A stretch of DNA of 64,000 bases. Source: Pasteuria penetrans (GTDB lineage Bacteria > Bacillota > Bacilli > Thermoactinomycetales > Thermoactinomycetaceae). Where the stretch lies: contig NZ_UZAC03000001.1 of assembly GCF_900538055.1 (NCBI RefSeq), positions 1,984,001-2,048,000 on the forward strand, read 5' to 3'. Below the pieces are notes generated by a model. That model had not been told where the DNA came from. It saw only the letters and a program-made list of their open reading frames with translations, and made no database searches. This document shows positions 54,671 to 63,840 of this stretch, piece by piece. Within the stretch, counting starts at the first letter, position 1; each line of letters opens with the position of its first letter. Made by a program: the position numbers and the translations under genes.

Positions 54671-56053
54671 TTATAGGATATATCGTAGATATAGGTAGAT
54701 GTGTGCTAATAGGAGTGACAACACCGTGACGGGTAGCCCTATCCATAGGAACTTCATGTAACTGACTTTATGACCTTCTCTTTCCGCCATCTGGGCCACA
54801 ATGACATTGGCGGAGGCCCCAATGAGGGAACCATTTCCCCCTAAACAGGCCCCCAGGGCGAGGGACCACCAGACACGATCAAAAACTGGATCGGATGGTG
54901 AAATATGGAGGTGACCGGCTATCTCCTTTATGAGTGGTATGAGGGTGCTAACGAAAGGGATATTATCAATGGTGGCTGATGTAATACCCGAGATCCACAG
55001 TAAAAGGGACGCTGTGAGGGCTGTATCCCCGCCCGTGAAATCAAGAGCATATCTGGCTAGATCTTTGATAATTCCCATTTCTTGTAACCCGCCCACAAGT
55101 GAGAATAAACCCACAAAAAAGAAAACAGTACCCCATTCGATATCTGCTAGAATCTTTTCCGTTCTTCTGTGGGGTTCCACGGTCCAAAGCATTAAAATGG
55201 TTGCACCCGTGATGGCAAATACGGCAGGATCGATGTGGGTAACGGTGTGGGAAAAGAAACCTAAGAGGGTTAGTATCAGTATGGTTAGGGATCGGAACAA
55301 CAACTTAGAATTACGGATGGCATCCTTAGGTTGCAATTTCATGATCTCTTGCCGTCTCTCTGGTTCCACCTGCAATTTTTTGCGGTAAAGGAAATAGAGG
55401 AGTCCCATGATCACACACAATATGAGTAGGGCAATGGGCCCCAGATGGAAAAGAAAGGAGTTAAAAGTGAGATGGGCATTATTCTGACCAATCATAATAT
55501 TAGGGGGATCCCCGATGAGGGTAGCGGTTCCCCCGATGTTAGAGGTGATGATTTCTGTGAGAAGAAAGGGTATGGGGGAAATACGAAGCATTTTCGTCAG
55601 TGAAAGGGTTACGGGTACAACGAGCAAAACTGTGGTGACATTATCCAAAAAGGCGGAAGCAACGGCTGTGAAAAAACCTAATAAAACCAATAAGTAGCGC
55701 GGTTCTCCCTTGGCATATCGTGCCAGGGACCACGCAATGGACTCGAATACACCGCTTTTTTGTGTGATACGAACGAGGATCATCATACCAATAATGAGAA
55801 CAATGGTTTTCCAGTCAATGAATTGAGATAGGGCCTTATCGAAGTCTAGAATGCCTGTAAGTACCATACAGGAGGCCCCTGCGAGGGCTAACATGGCCCG
55901 ATCAAATTTTTCCGTGATCATTACTGCGTAAGTAACCAAAAAAATGACAATAGCGCCGACCATCAAAAAGGGGGAACCCTGTTCCCCGAGGACCCCAGTT
56001 GCACCATGGGTCGCCTCTGTAGCAGCCGAAGCTATCCTGTTTATCGCTAACAT
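54671..56053 (-). CDS. ArsB/NhaD-type ion transporter
   Basis: 460 residues from the ATG at 56,053, seven bases after GAGGA; a GTG at 56,068 is the alternative. Membrane protein of the ion transporter superfamily with about eleven segments in two repeats. The signature pairs are LDNVTTVLLVVPVT with GGTATLIGDPPNIMIG in the first half, and ATIDNIPFVSTLIPLI with GGNGSLIGASANVIVAQMAE in the second. Candidates are arsenite, Na+/H+ or dicarboxylate transport. There is no arsenic gene nearby, so arsenite is not supported by context. Convergent with mltG, sharing the terminator at 54,606. Confidence 0.92.
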   Translation of the reverse strand: MLAINRIASAATEATHGATGVLGEQGSPFLMVGAIVIFLVTYAVMITEKFDRAMLALAGASCMVLTGILDFDKALSQFIDWKTIVLIIGMMILVRITQKSGVFESIAWSLARYAKGEPRYLLVLLGFFTAVASAFLDNVTTVLLVVPVTLSLTKMLRISPIPFLLTEIITSNIGGTATLIGDPPNIMIGQNNAHLTFNSFLFHLGPIALLILCVIMGLLYFLYRKKLQVEPERRQEIMKLQPKDAIRNSKLLFRSLTILILTLLGFFSHTVTHIDPAVFAITGATILMLWTVEPHRRTEKILADIEWGTVFFFVGLFSLVGGLQEMGIIKDLARYALDFTGGDTALTASLLLWISGITSATIDNIPFVSTLIPLIKEIAGHLHISPSDPVFDRVWWSLALGACLGGNGSLIGASANVIVAQMAEREGHKVSYMKFLWIGLPVTVLSLLLAHIYLYLRYIL

Positions 56054-56252
56054 GAAGTAATTCCTCACTTTATGAAATTTTCAGATGACAACTCTGGTCA
56101 TCCTCGTTTCCTTTATTTTACCTGTCCTATACAAGAATCCCAATAGTCAATTTCCTGTGTGCAAGGGGGGTATTCAGAAACCCGTGTCGGGGAAAATCCC
56201 GCTGATTGATTCGTTCTGAACAGGGGCATGAAAATTAAGGAGGGGATTGTGG

Positions 56253-57401
56253 GTGCAAGGGAAGACAGGAATTTTCTCCAGCCTGCTGTTGAGGTGTTTC
56301 GAGAGGGAACACCCCCAATCCTGGGGAGCACTTGCTTATTGGTTGAATTTGTTTTTTCAGGATTCCCCCATAGGAGGAGAGGATGGTATCAGGGACGACC
56401 CTCTTTCTACTATTGATTCCCTTGTTTCCCTCACAGAAATAATGCAAGAAAGGAGCGGGGACTGGTATAGCGATGCCCACCCCTATATCAGGGACATAGG
56501 GAATATCAATAATACCTCATTATATAGGAAAATAGCCAGTATCAGTTTAGCCCTGAAGTCCTCCCCTCCCTTATCACCTTTTCTTTATGTACTTCATCAG
56601 CAACATATGTTGTTACAATGGAATACATCGAATGCATGGCGTCCCCCCCAACATTCTTCTTCCAAGCGTTGGGGCCAAAAAGGAAAAAAGCGTACGAGTG
56701 TAGGGGAAAAGGTACGCTGGGCTACCGTACGGCCTAAACGTAGGGATGGTATATCCCTATATCATACCTGGATTTGCCATCAAGATGGATTGTGGTACGG
56801 TGAAACGCAGGAAGCGGTGGATCAACCCAATACCTGGATCAAGAATGTTGCCCTTCGCGGCCAGAGGGTCTGGAGGGATCTTTATGAAAGTCGGGGGGAT
56901 GGGTCTGGATTGACATGGTTGAAACAATGCATATGGGTAGGTAATCATAGGTTAGGCAGCGAAGAAAATCGCATGTTTCTACAAAACAGTGGACAAAAAT
57001 TCATTGTTCAACGATCCCATGAGGAACCTGTTGTACAACGGATGATGCAATATGCTGGGAAGCACCCCCAGTTTTGGCACTCTTGCAATGGAATATGTAG
57101 GGTACAAAATATGGGAGAATGGGAAACAGGGTTGCAAAGTGTGGTTCTATCCTTTTCCCGGAATAGAGTACCTATTCCTCATCAGGTATTGAGTACCAAT
57201 GTATCCTTGGGGGAGGAATTATCCCATTGGTTTCATGTTTTCTTCCGTTGGCAGGAAAAGATGGCCGGCTTTGTGGTCCTTCCTCTGTGGAAGCAGTCAA
57301 TTGATCCCACCCATGTTGCCACCGCCTCGCATCGACGAGGATATTCTATCCTACTCTATTTGTATACCCTGTTGCTAGAGAGAACCCAATGCAAGTCATG
57401 A
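56253..57401 (+). CDS. Hypothetical protein, Trp-rich
   Basis: About 382 residues; the GTG at 56,253 has AAGGAGG eight bases upstream, and an in-frame TTG at 56,247 is closer than ideal. I do not recognise it. It has no signal peptide. It is unusually rich in Trp, Gln and His, with a basic middle stretch (SSKRWGQKGKKRTS at about 140) and a mainly hydrophilic fold. A final hydrophobic segment (SILLYLYTLLLE) ends the protein. Divergent from the ion transporter gene with a 200-base spacer. The clean ribosome site and long frame make it a real gene. Confidence 0.7.
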   Translation: MQGKTGIFSSLLLRCFEREHPQSWGALAYWLNLFFQDSPIGGEDGIRDDPLSTIDSLVSLTEIMQERSGDWYSDAHPYIRDIGNINNTSLYRKIASISLALKSSPPLSPFLYVLHQQHMLLQWNTSNAWRPPQHSSSKRWGQKGKKRTSVGEKVRWATVRPKRRDGISLYHTWICHQDGLWYGETQEAVDQPNTWIKNVALRGQRVWRDLYESRGDGSGLTWLKQCIWVGNHRLGSEENRMFLQNSGQKFIVQRSHEEPVVQRMMQYAGKHPQFWHSCNGICRVQNMGEWETGLQSVVLSFSRNRVPIPHQVLSTNVSLGEELSHWFHVFFRWQEKMAGFVVLPLWKQSIDPTHVATASHRRGYSILLYLYTLLLERTQCKS

Positions 57402-57641
57402 TTAGCACCAGGTTGTACTTGATAATTCATTAAATATTTTTAACTAAGTAAAAATATTTAGCTTAATAATTAGTTAATAATTCAAAATATTATATAAATG
57501 CGAAAATGTGACTATAAGTATAGACGTTTTTGTTTATAAGGTTTAAAATCATCATATGAGGGTTTTTATTCCTATTAAGTTACTGTTAACCCAGTTAGGA
57601 ATATAAATTTTTTTCAACAGACGTATCACTAATTATAATTC

Positions 57642-58214
57642 ATGGAGGATACTTACTTGAAAAGGAAACAATATTCAACAGAGCTCAAGCAGCGAATTAT
57701 TAAGGAAACATTGCGTGTAGGAAATGTTGCACAGGTGGCCCGTGAGAATAATCTACCCGTACAGCTATTATATCGTTGGAAAAAGGAAGCCACTCTTCAT
57801 AATCGAATCGCTCCCCATAGTAGGGGTATTTCCAATACCATGGTAGCAACCGTTAAGGTTTTGCGGGACGATTATGAGAGATTGAATCAGGAAATGCGGA
57901 ATCTGCAAGATGAGGTCAATGAACTCAAGGAAAGTATGAAAACACCAGCGGGGTCCTCTTCCTCATCTACACCCTCATCCGTTTCCCCGTCCCCGACGGT
58001 ATCGGAGGATGCCATAAGAGAAGGGAATACTTCTCAAAAGGATACTCCCAAGAAGATGATGACCTCTTTTGTAAAACCTATTATGCCCTCACAGTCCTTT
58101 CCCAAGGGTTCATCTTTTCATGAAGAACCCCCCTCACAGTCATCCCCTCAGGTTGATCCGCCCCGGCAATCTACCATTTACCGTGCAGAATTTCCCAAGA
58201 AACGTTGGACGTAG
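57642..58214 (+). CDS. Transposase-like HTH protein with coiled coil and disordered tail
   Basis: 190 residues. Residues 5-52 are a helix-turn-helix of the IS3 orfA kind (KQYSTELKQRIIKETLRVGN, then NNLPVQLLYRWKKE). About 65-100 is a short coiled coil, where orfA proteins have their leucine zipper. The final 90 residues are a Ser/Pro/Gln-rich tail with no counterpart in transposases. No orfB and no inverted repeats lie nearby. It may be a domesticated DNA-binding protein or a lone orfA remnant. There is no clear ribosome site before the ATG. Confidence 0.65.
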   Translation: MEDTYLKRKQYSTELKQRIIKETLRVGNVAQVARENNLPVQLLYRWKKEATLHNRIAPHSRGISNTMVATVKVLRDDYERLNQEMRNLQDEVNELKESMKTPAGSSSSSTPSSVSPSPTVSEDAIREGNTSQKDTPKKMMTSFVKPIMPSQSFPKGSSFHEEPPSQSSPQVDPPRQSTIYRAEFPKKRWT

Positions 58215-59332
58215 TTTTCATATTATAATATTTGGGGTTATGACGGTGAGAAACTTACTATTTTCCCTTTCCTATCCTATGGGATATACCACCATAGAAG
58301 ACTGATGGGGGGTACTCGGGAAAAGATTCCCATTGTTCCCGCAGGGCTAGAATTCCCAGTTTCTCGATCCATTTCTAATCTCCCCATGGGGTTTCCCCCA
58401 TTTTATCTTCTCCTTACCCCCTTGGGGGAAGAAACGAAGGAGCACAGGAATCTAGATTCCATAGTTCCCCAACCCTTCGATGATCCGATATCTCATTTCC
58501 CCCAAACGATGGTGCTATGAATGGGGATGTATATGACGAGGGGTGCAAACATCCCCTTCTCATTATACGTCCATTACGTCCATAGGTGTCGCTATACAAA
58601 ATATGGGTTTGTTGAAGTTCACATGTTGTACAATATATTTGTATAAATAGAATGTACATATACTGTGTCATTTACTATACTATGATGGAGTTGTAGATCC
58701 TCCCAAAGTGTAAGCAGCCCGATTTTTTCTCCCCCCAAGGTTGATTCGAAAGGATGGGGTTTCCTTTCTTCCTTCTAATTTCCCGCTTGTAGATCCAGAG
58801 GGTTACTCAATGTTATCTATACCCGGGCGGGATTAGGATTGTGAGAGGAGCAGTCTGGGTGTGTGCGATCATTGGGATGGTAAGGATTGCTCCACTCCAG
58901 TATACCGTAGTACGGTAATCAATGAGCCCAGTGGTAGTGGAAAAGGGGCAAGGGGATTTTTCGATGGGTGGGAATTTGCATCAGGGCTTTTCGAAGGACT
59001 ACTGGGTGTGTATCATGTAGGAGAATGGTGTACGGAAAGAAACCCCCCATTTTAGTTTGCAGATGGCGGGATAGAGCTATCCACCCTGTTAGGATTTAGA
59101 TATTTCGGACATCAAGGAATCTAAGGTACGTCTTCCTTTATTTTATTCTGTGATGATGCTGGTGCAGGGTAAGGATGACGGCCAAAGCCACTGTTCCAGC
59201 CACGTCATTTTTTACTCCCACAGACATGAGTCCAGTAGATATGGATGGGAGGCGTAGTTTTGTTTTTACACTAACGTTTACGATATACTGTGACGGTTGC
59301 CAGACTCATAGGGATCGAAGGTGGATTTCTCC
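58215..59332. other. Gene-poor stretch upstream of rluB
   Basis: More than 1.1 kb without a gene I can support. In B. subtilis spmA and spmB precede rluB; I could not find recognisable parts of them. Short frames exist at 58,305-58,520 and 58,861-59,055, and a minus-strand frame near 59,150-59,300 contains GLMSVGVKNDVAGTVALAVI. None has a ribosome site or family resemblance. The region probably includes decayed genes. Confidence 0.4.
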
Positions 59333-60049
59333 ATGAAGGGGAGACTACAAAAGATCATGGCGCGATGTGGTTGCGGATCACGTCGTACTTGTGAACATTT
59401 GATTGCTACAGGTTGTGTGAAAGTCAATGGACGGGTGGTTTGTCAACAGGGTATGTGTGCCGATTCCCTTCGTGACGTGATTACGGTGCGGGGAAAGAGG
59501 ATAGAGCCCCAGGGTCTTCGTACCCTACTATTTTATAAACCCAAGGGAGTCATTACCACCCTACACGATCCTCAGGGTAGGCCAACGGTGGCTGATTTTT
59601 TTTCCTCCCTCCAGGAACGATTGTACCCGGTCGGACGTCTAGATGTGGACACGGAAGGTCTTTTGTTGATGAGCAACGATGGGGCGCTAACACAACGAAT
59701 TTTGCATCCCCGTTATCGCTGTCCCAAAGTCTATCATGTAACCGTATCCCACCCGCCCGCGAGGGCTGCTCTGCGTCGTCTTGCCCAGGGAATTTGGCTG
59801 GAGGACGGGAAAACGGCACCGGCTGATGTTTTTGTTCACTCTGTGGATTCTACAGGGATTTGCCTCAGACTAACCCTCTATGAGGGTCGTAAACGACAGA
59901 TTCGGCGTATGTGTACGGCCATTGGGCATCCTGTACTCAAACTCATGCGGGTTCAAATCGGTTTTCTACGGGCTAGAGGCTTGGGTGTGGGTCGATATCG
60001 AGAATTGACGGACCTAGAAATCCGTTGGTTGAAGGGTTTACTGGACTGA
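59333..60049 (+). CDS. rluB: 23S rRNA pseudouridine synthase (RluB type)
   Basis: 238 residues from the ATG at 59,333, nine bases after GAAGGTGG. The N-terminal S4 RNA-binding domain has RLQKIMARCGCGSRRTCEHL. The RsuA-type catalytic core carries PVGRLDVDTEGLLLMSNDG with the catalytic Asp, then YHVTV, GRKRQIRRMC and a normal C-terminus. It modifies the large ribosomal RNA. It heads the block rluB-resB-resC, with only some 60 bases to resB. Confidence 0.94.
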   Translation: MKGRLQKIMARCGCGSRRTCEHLIATGCVKVNGRVVCQQGMCADSLRDVITVRGKRIEPQGLRTLLFYKPKGVITTLHDPQGRPTVADFFSSLQERLYPVGRLDVDTEGLLLMSNDGALTQRILHPRYRCPKVYHVTVSHPPARAALRRLAQGIWLEDGKTAPADVFVHSVDSTGICLRLTLYEGRKRQIRRMCTAIGHPVLKLMRVQIGFLRARGLGVGRYRELTDLEIRWLKGLLD

Positions 60050-60110
60050 GTTCATAGATATGCTACAATGGAAGAGAGGGATGGGTGATTGTGGTGGGGG
60101 TGTTACTATT

Positions 60111-61706
60111 TTGCGAGAATGGGCTAAATGTAGTTGTGGACACGCAAACCCACCGGGAACCCTTTTGTGTGAGTCCTGTGGTCATCCTCTGAGCGCCGAG
60201 ACCGAAGAATTGCACAAATTTTCTGCCGCCATGCGTTACGAGGGTGTATCACGTCGTTCCCAATCCTTTTCTTGCTCTTGGGTGGATAGGATCTGGTCCT
60301 GGCTTTCCTCTGTACGGACGGCTATTCTTTTGATTTCGGTTACGGCGTTAGCAGCGGGGCTGGGTTCCTTCTTGCCGAGGGAGGATTCTTTTTCTATACC
60401 TATCTCCTCTGAGGCAGTGAGGGAGAAAATGAAGTTCGCTGCCTACAGCAGTGAATATGGTTTTATAGGTCGTTTGTTTTACAAGTTAGGATTAACGGAC
60501 GTATACGTTCAGTGGTGGTTTCTCGTTCTTTTGTCGTTGATCTGTTTGTCGTTGATCGTTTGCAGTCTGGACAGGGTGGTACCCCTTTACCGGGCCCTAC
60601 ATAAGCAGAGCGTCAGCAAGAGTGTTCTATTTTTACAGTTGCAAAAGTATACCCATTGTGAGGTAGTAACCGATGGGGAAACAAGATTGGCGACCTTGGG
60701 GGAGGCTTTGCGACGTTTGCGGTATCGTGTTCGCCGCGAAGGGGGGGCCTTATTAGCAGAAAAAGGACGTTGGAGTCGGTGGGGTCCTTATATCAATCAT
60801 GTGGGTCTGATTCTCTTTTTTTTTGGTGTAGCCCTACACGTATTGCCAGGTTGGTATTTGGATGAGTCAATCTCTCTTCCTACGAGGGGGGGAAGGGAAA
60901 TCATTCCTATTCCCGGTACCCGCTATGCAATCGGTAGTGGTGGAAATTTCCGCGTGGAGTATCATGGGGATGGAAGAAACCCGAAGAGAATACGTACAAG
61001 TCTCGTACTGTACTCCTTTCATCCGGAAACATCACAGCTGGATTCCCGTCCGTTGAAGGAAGGGAACATAGAGGTTAATGAGCCCTTTCGGTATAAGGAA
61101 TTGAAACTATTCCTTCAACCAAACCAAGGAAAAGTTCCTGATTTACGTCTACAGGTGAGGAATCGATCGGATGGATCAGTTTTGGGTACCTTTCCTCTAT
61201 CTCAGGGAGGTGAGGTGAAGGCAGGGGTGGAATACCCCATGAACGATGGGTTTCGTTTCAGGATCCTGCAGTCCCTCCTTGATTCGAACGGTATTGTAGG
61301 GGAGGTGCTAGCACCCGGTCACAAGGCTGGGGAGGGGGAACGTTTGGCATACCGTTTCAATTTGAATACACAACAATTGAATGAGCATTTGTTTCCTGGT
61401 GCCCCGAGGAACTATGAGTTACGTTTTGATGGTATAGAATGGTACTGGGGAAATTCTACGATAGTGGCTCACATAGATCGGTCCTTACCCGTTATTTTTG
61501 GGGGCGGGTTGATTTGTGTGATAGGTCTCTTTGTGGGATCCTATGGCCAACATCGTCGGGTCTGGTTGCGGCTGAAGGGGGATACGTTGTACCTTGGTGC
61601 CTATACCAACAAGTTTGGTATAGGATTGGAGCGGGAGTTGAATGCCTTGCCTCTAAAAGTGGGTGGGTCTATCACAAGGAAAAAAGTGGAGAAAGGGGGA
61701 GAGTAG
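60111..61706 (+). CDS. resB: Cytochrome c maturation protein ResB (Ccs1)
   Basis: Part of the system II heme delivery and attachment complex at the outer face of the membrane. I prefer the TTG at 60,111 (531 residues), preceded by GGTGGGGGTG, because it places the zinc ribbon CSCGHANPPGTLLCESCG right at the N-terminus as in B. subtilis ResB; the ATG at 60,060 adds 17 residues. Membrane segments follow at about 75, 145 and 225 and near residue 475, with a large extracytoplasmic domain between the last two. Segments such as SLIVCSLDRVVPLYRALHKQ are characteristic. resA, the thiol-disulfide partner that lies between rluB and resB in B. subtilis, is missing. Confidence 0.94.
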   Translation: MREWAKCSCGHANPPGTLLCESCGHPLSAETEELHKFSAAMRYEGVSRRSQSFSCSWVDRIWSWLSSVRTAILLISVTALAAGLGSFLPREDSFSIPISSEAVREKMKFAAYSSEYGFIGRLFYKLGLTDVYVQWWFLVLLSLICLSLIVCSLDRVVPLYRALHKQSVSKSVLFLQLQKYTHCEVVTDGETRLATLGEALRRLRYRVRREGGALLAEKGRWSRWGPYINHVGLILFFFGVALHVLPGWYLDESISLPTRGGREIIPIPGTRYAIGSGGNFRVEYHGDGRNPKRIRTSLVLYSFHPETSQLDSRPLKEGNIEVNEPFRYKELKLFLQPNQGKVPDLRLQVRNRSDGSVLGTFPLSQGGEVKAGVEYPMNDGFRFRILQSLLDSNGIVGEVLAPGHKAGEGERLAYRFNLNTQQLNEHLFPGAPRNYELRFDGIEWYWGNSTIVAHIDRSLPVIFGGGLICVIGLFVGSYGQHRRVWLRLKGDTLYLGAYTNKFGIGLERELNALPLKVGGSITRKKVEKGGE

Positions 61707-61858
61707 GGCTATATAGGTAGGCAAGCAGGTGATTGTCACGGAAATTGGTGTTCGTTCTTTTAGTTAGAGTTTGGGTAAGGATCATAGTGGTTCGGGACGG
61801 TGGTTTTTTCAGTAGGCCAGGGGACCACTGTGGGGAAAATTAGGGGGGAAAATTCCCT

Positions 61859-63085
61859 ATGGAACAATGGATGGATAATCTGTTATTGGCGGCTTTTTTT
61901 TTCTATCTGGCAACTTCCATTATGTTTTTTGCGGCGGCGACATCAAGTGCAGCGACTCCTCGTCCGAATGGAAACAAGAACGAAGAACGTAGACCCTGGC
62001 AACGTTGGGCTGTGGTTTCCCTTTCCATTGGACTGCTTTTACACATATCTAGTTGGGTAATCCGATGGATTGTCAATGAAACTTTTCCTATTAGTAATCT
62101 TTTTGAATTTTTCTCATTTTTATGCTTGACTATCACCCTATTGCTGTTGTTCCTTTTACGCGTTTATCCTGCCGCAGCTGCTTCCCTGGGGTCTATTGTC
62201 ATGGCTTTGGTAACAGCTTTTATGGCTTATGCCGTTGTTACCCTGCCCCGTGATATTATGCCCCTTCCTCCCGCGTTGCAAAGCTATTGGCGTTGGATTC
62301 ATGTTCCTAGTGCCTGTGTGGGTTCAGCAGCTTTTATTGTGGGATCAATGGCTGGGGTTTTGTATTTGTTGCGTACATTGGATCCCGCCCAGTCTAGTTC
62401 CCGTAAGGTTAGGTATCTAGAGGTTTTTTGGTGGAGTTGTCTGTCATGGATAGGATCTGTTCTTATGTTCTATGTGGGTAAAGTATTAGGTTATCAGGCC
62501 CATTTTGAATACATAGCTGAGGATGGTCAGGCGCAGGACATCACCTATAGGTTCCCTGCCTTATTAGGACCTTCAGGGGGACTGACAGATGCCTCTGCTG
62601 ATTTCTGGCACGGGATCTGGATTGAGGTTCCTAGCTTTTGGGGTGCAGATAGGGTTTCCCAAGCCAATACTTTTGTATGGGCTTTGTTAGTCGGGGGTGT
62701 GCTATATGGTATCCTTCGTTTCGTAGCACGCAAGCCCCTATCCTTGGTGTTGCGTTCCCGTGTTCAATATTTGTCCCCAGATCGCCTAGATGAGTTGGAG
62801 TACCGTGCTATTGTTATGGGTCTTCCTATTTTCGCTCTAGGTGCGCTTTTTTTTGCATCCATATGGGCAGAACAGGCCTGGGGTAGATTCTGGGGCTGGG
62901 ATGCTAAGGAAGTTTGGGCAGCGGTTACGTTTGGGTTTTATAGTGTCTATCTTCATTTCCGTCTCTCGCGAGGGTGGCACGGTACTCGTTCGGCATGGTT
63001 GTCCATTGCCGGTCTCAGTATTGTTTTGTTCAATCTCCTGTTTGTGAATCTTGTGATTCCTGGTCTTCATAGTTATGCTGGGTGA
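61859..63085 (+). CDS. resC: Cytochrome c maturation protein ResC (CcsA)
   Basis: Heme-handling partner of ResB, 408 residues; GGGGGGA lies about nine bases before the ATG. Around eight membrane segments are seen, with the tryptophan-rich WWD heme-binding motif WGRFWGWDAKEVWA near residue 345. The conserved His residues lie in YLHFRLSRGW and the terminal GLHSYAG. The N-terminal third is as in Bacilli. About 150 bases separate it from resB. It is followed by degenerate pieces of itself. Confidence 0.95.
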   Translation: MEQWMDNLLLAAFFFYLATSIMFFAAATSSAATPRPNGNKNEERRPWQRWAVVSLSIGLLLHISSWVIRWIVNETFPISNLFEFFSFLCLTITLLLLFLLRVYPAAAASLGSIVMALVTAFMAYAVVTLPRDIMPLPPALQSYWRWIHVPSACVGSAAFIVGSMAGVLYLLRTLDPAQSSSRKVRYLEVFWWSCLSWIGSVLMFYVGKVLGYQAHFEYIAEDGQAQDITYRFPALLGPSGGLTDASADFWHGIWIEVPSFWGADRVSQANTFVWALLVGGVLYGILRFVARKPLSLVLRSRVQYLSPDRLDELEYRAIVMGLPIFALGALFFASIWAEQAWGRFWGWDAKEVWAAVTFGFYSVYLHFRLSRGWHGTRSAWLSIAGLSIVLFNLLFVNLVIPGLHSYAG

Positions 63086-63226
63086 TCGCTGTATAATAGC
63101 AGGGGGCATGATACTGTGGTTTGGACGGTTTGAACACTGACTATATTCTTGTTTTCTTTCGTTTGTGTTTTTAAAAGATGTGTTTTTTCGTTGGATACTA
63201 GGAGAAAGCGCTCGGCAACAGGGGCC

Positions 63227-63511
63227 ATGATAGGAGCTATAGTAGCAGGAGGCATAATAATATGGGCAAAAAAGGATCTGTTGGAATGGGGGGGTTGGGA
63301 TTGGGATGCTGAGGAAGTTTGGAGATTGGCTTCGTTTTTATTTTTTTCATATGGTTTTTTGTCTTCATTGTTTCATTTTAATGGTATTCATTTTCCTTTC
63401 TCGCGGGTTCCTTTCACGCGAAGGTGGTCCATTGTTTGGTCCATTGCTATGGTAATTGTCGGTTTTACTATGAGCCTCGCGAGCGGTGGTTACGTTCCCC
63501 TTATCTCCTAA
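63227..63511 (+). pseudogene. Partial resC duplicate (WWD segment)
   Basis: A frame of about 95 residues (open from 63,149; ATG at 63,227) reads MIGAIVAGGIIIWAKKDLLE and WGGWDWDAEEVWRLASF, then two membrane segments. It aligns with the last 95 residues of ResC at protein and DNA level (GGGATGCTGAGGAAGTTTGG against GGGATGCTAAGGAAGTTTGG). The N-terminal 300 residues are missing and the terminal His motif GLHSYA has become GGYVPLIS. It is probably non-functional, though a small membrane protein could be made. Confidence 0.75.
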
Positions 63512-63545
63512 TCGCCTGGATGAGTTGGAGTACCGCGCTATTGCC
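63511..63545 (+). repeat. Second resC duplicate fragment
   Basis: ATCGCCTGGATGAGTTGGAG and the following bases match 62,781-62,815 inside resC (DRLDELEYRAI) with three changes. It begins directly at the stop of the previous fragment, so more than one partial duplication of resC has happened in tandem. Confidence 0.8.
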
Positions 63546-63653
63546 ATTGTTTTTTCGTTTATACAAAGTATGATACTATTTGCTAGAAGCCATCAGCACT
63601 GAGAAAGAATTGCCAGAGGTTCATTCAAAAGGAGATACCAACTGATCCAGGAA

Positions 63654-63695
63654 AGAAAGAAACGCCCCTGCTTTTGGAAGGGGGCGCTTCTTTCT
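63654..63695. terminator. Terminator after the resC duplicates
   Basis: AGAAAGAAACGCCCC and GGGGCGCTTCTTTCT form a 15-base stem with one mismatch and a 12-base loop. It should end the rluB-resB-resC transcript. Confidence 0.75.
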
Positions 63696-63704
63696 AAACT
63701 CGGA

Positions 63705-63840
63705 TCTTGGCCAAACTTCGGACCTGGAATATCCTTGGGCGGTTTTTGCCTAATTCTGGATTGCAAGGATGAATTAGGTGGGGCCCACTTTTCCCCATAA
63801 TTAGTTTGTTTATTTTGTTTGTTGTACACGAGCCCATGCC
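63705..63840 (+). repeat. Degenerate dispersed repeat (copy 2)
   Basis: Second copy of the sequence at 39,880-40,060 (blocks TTAGTTTGTTTATT and GTACACGAGCCCA). The rest of the window to 64,000 is AT-rich and holds no gene I can support. Confidence 0.45.
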
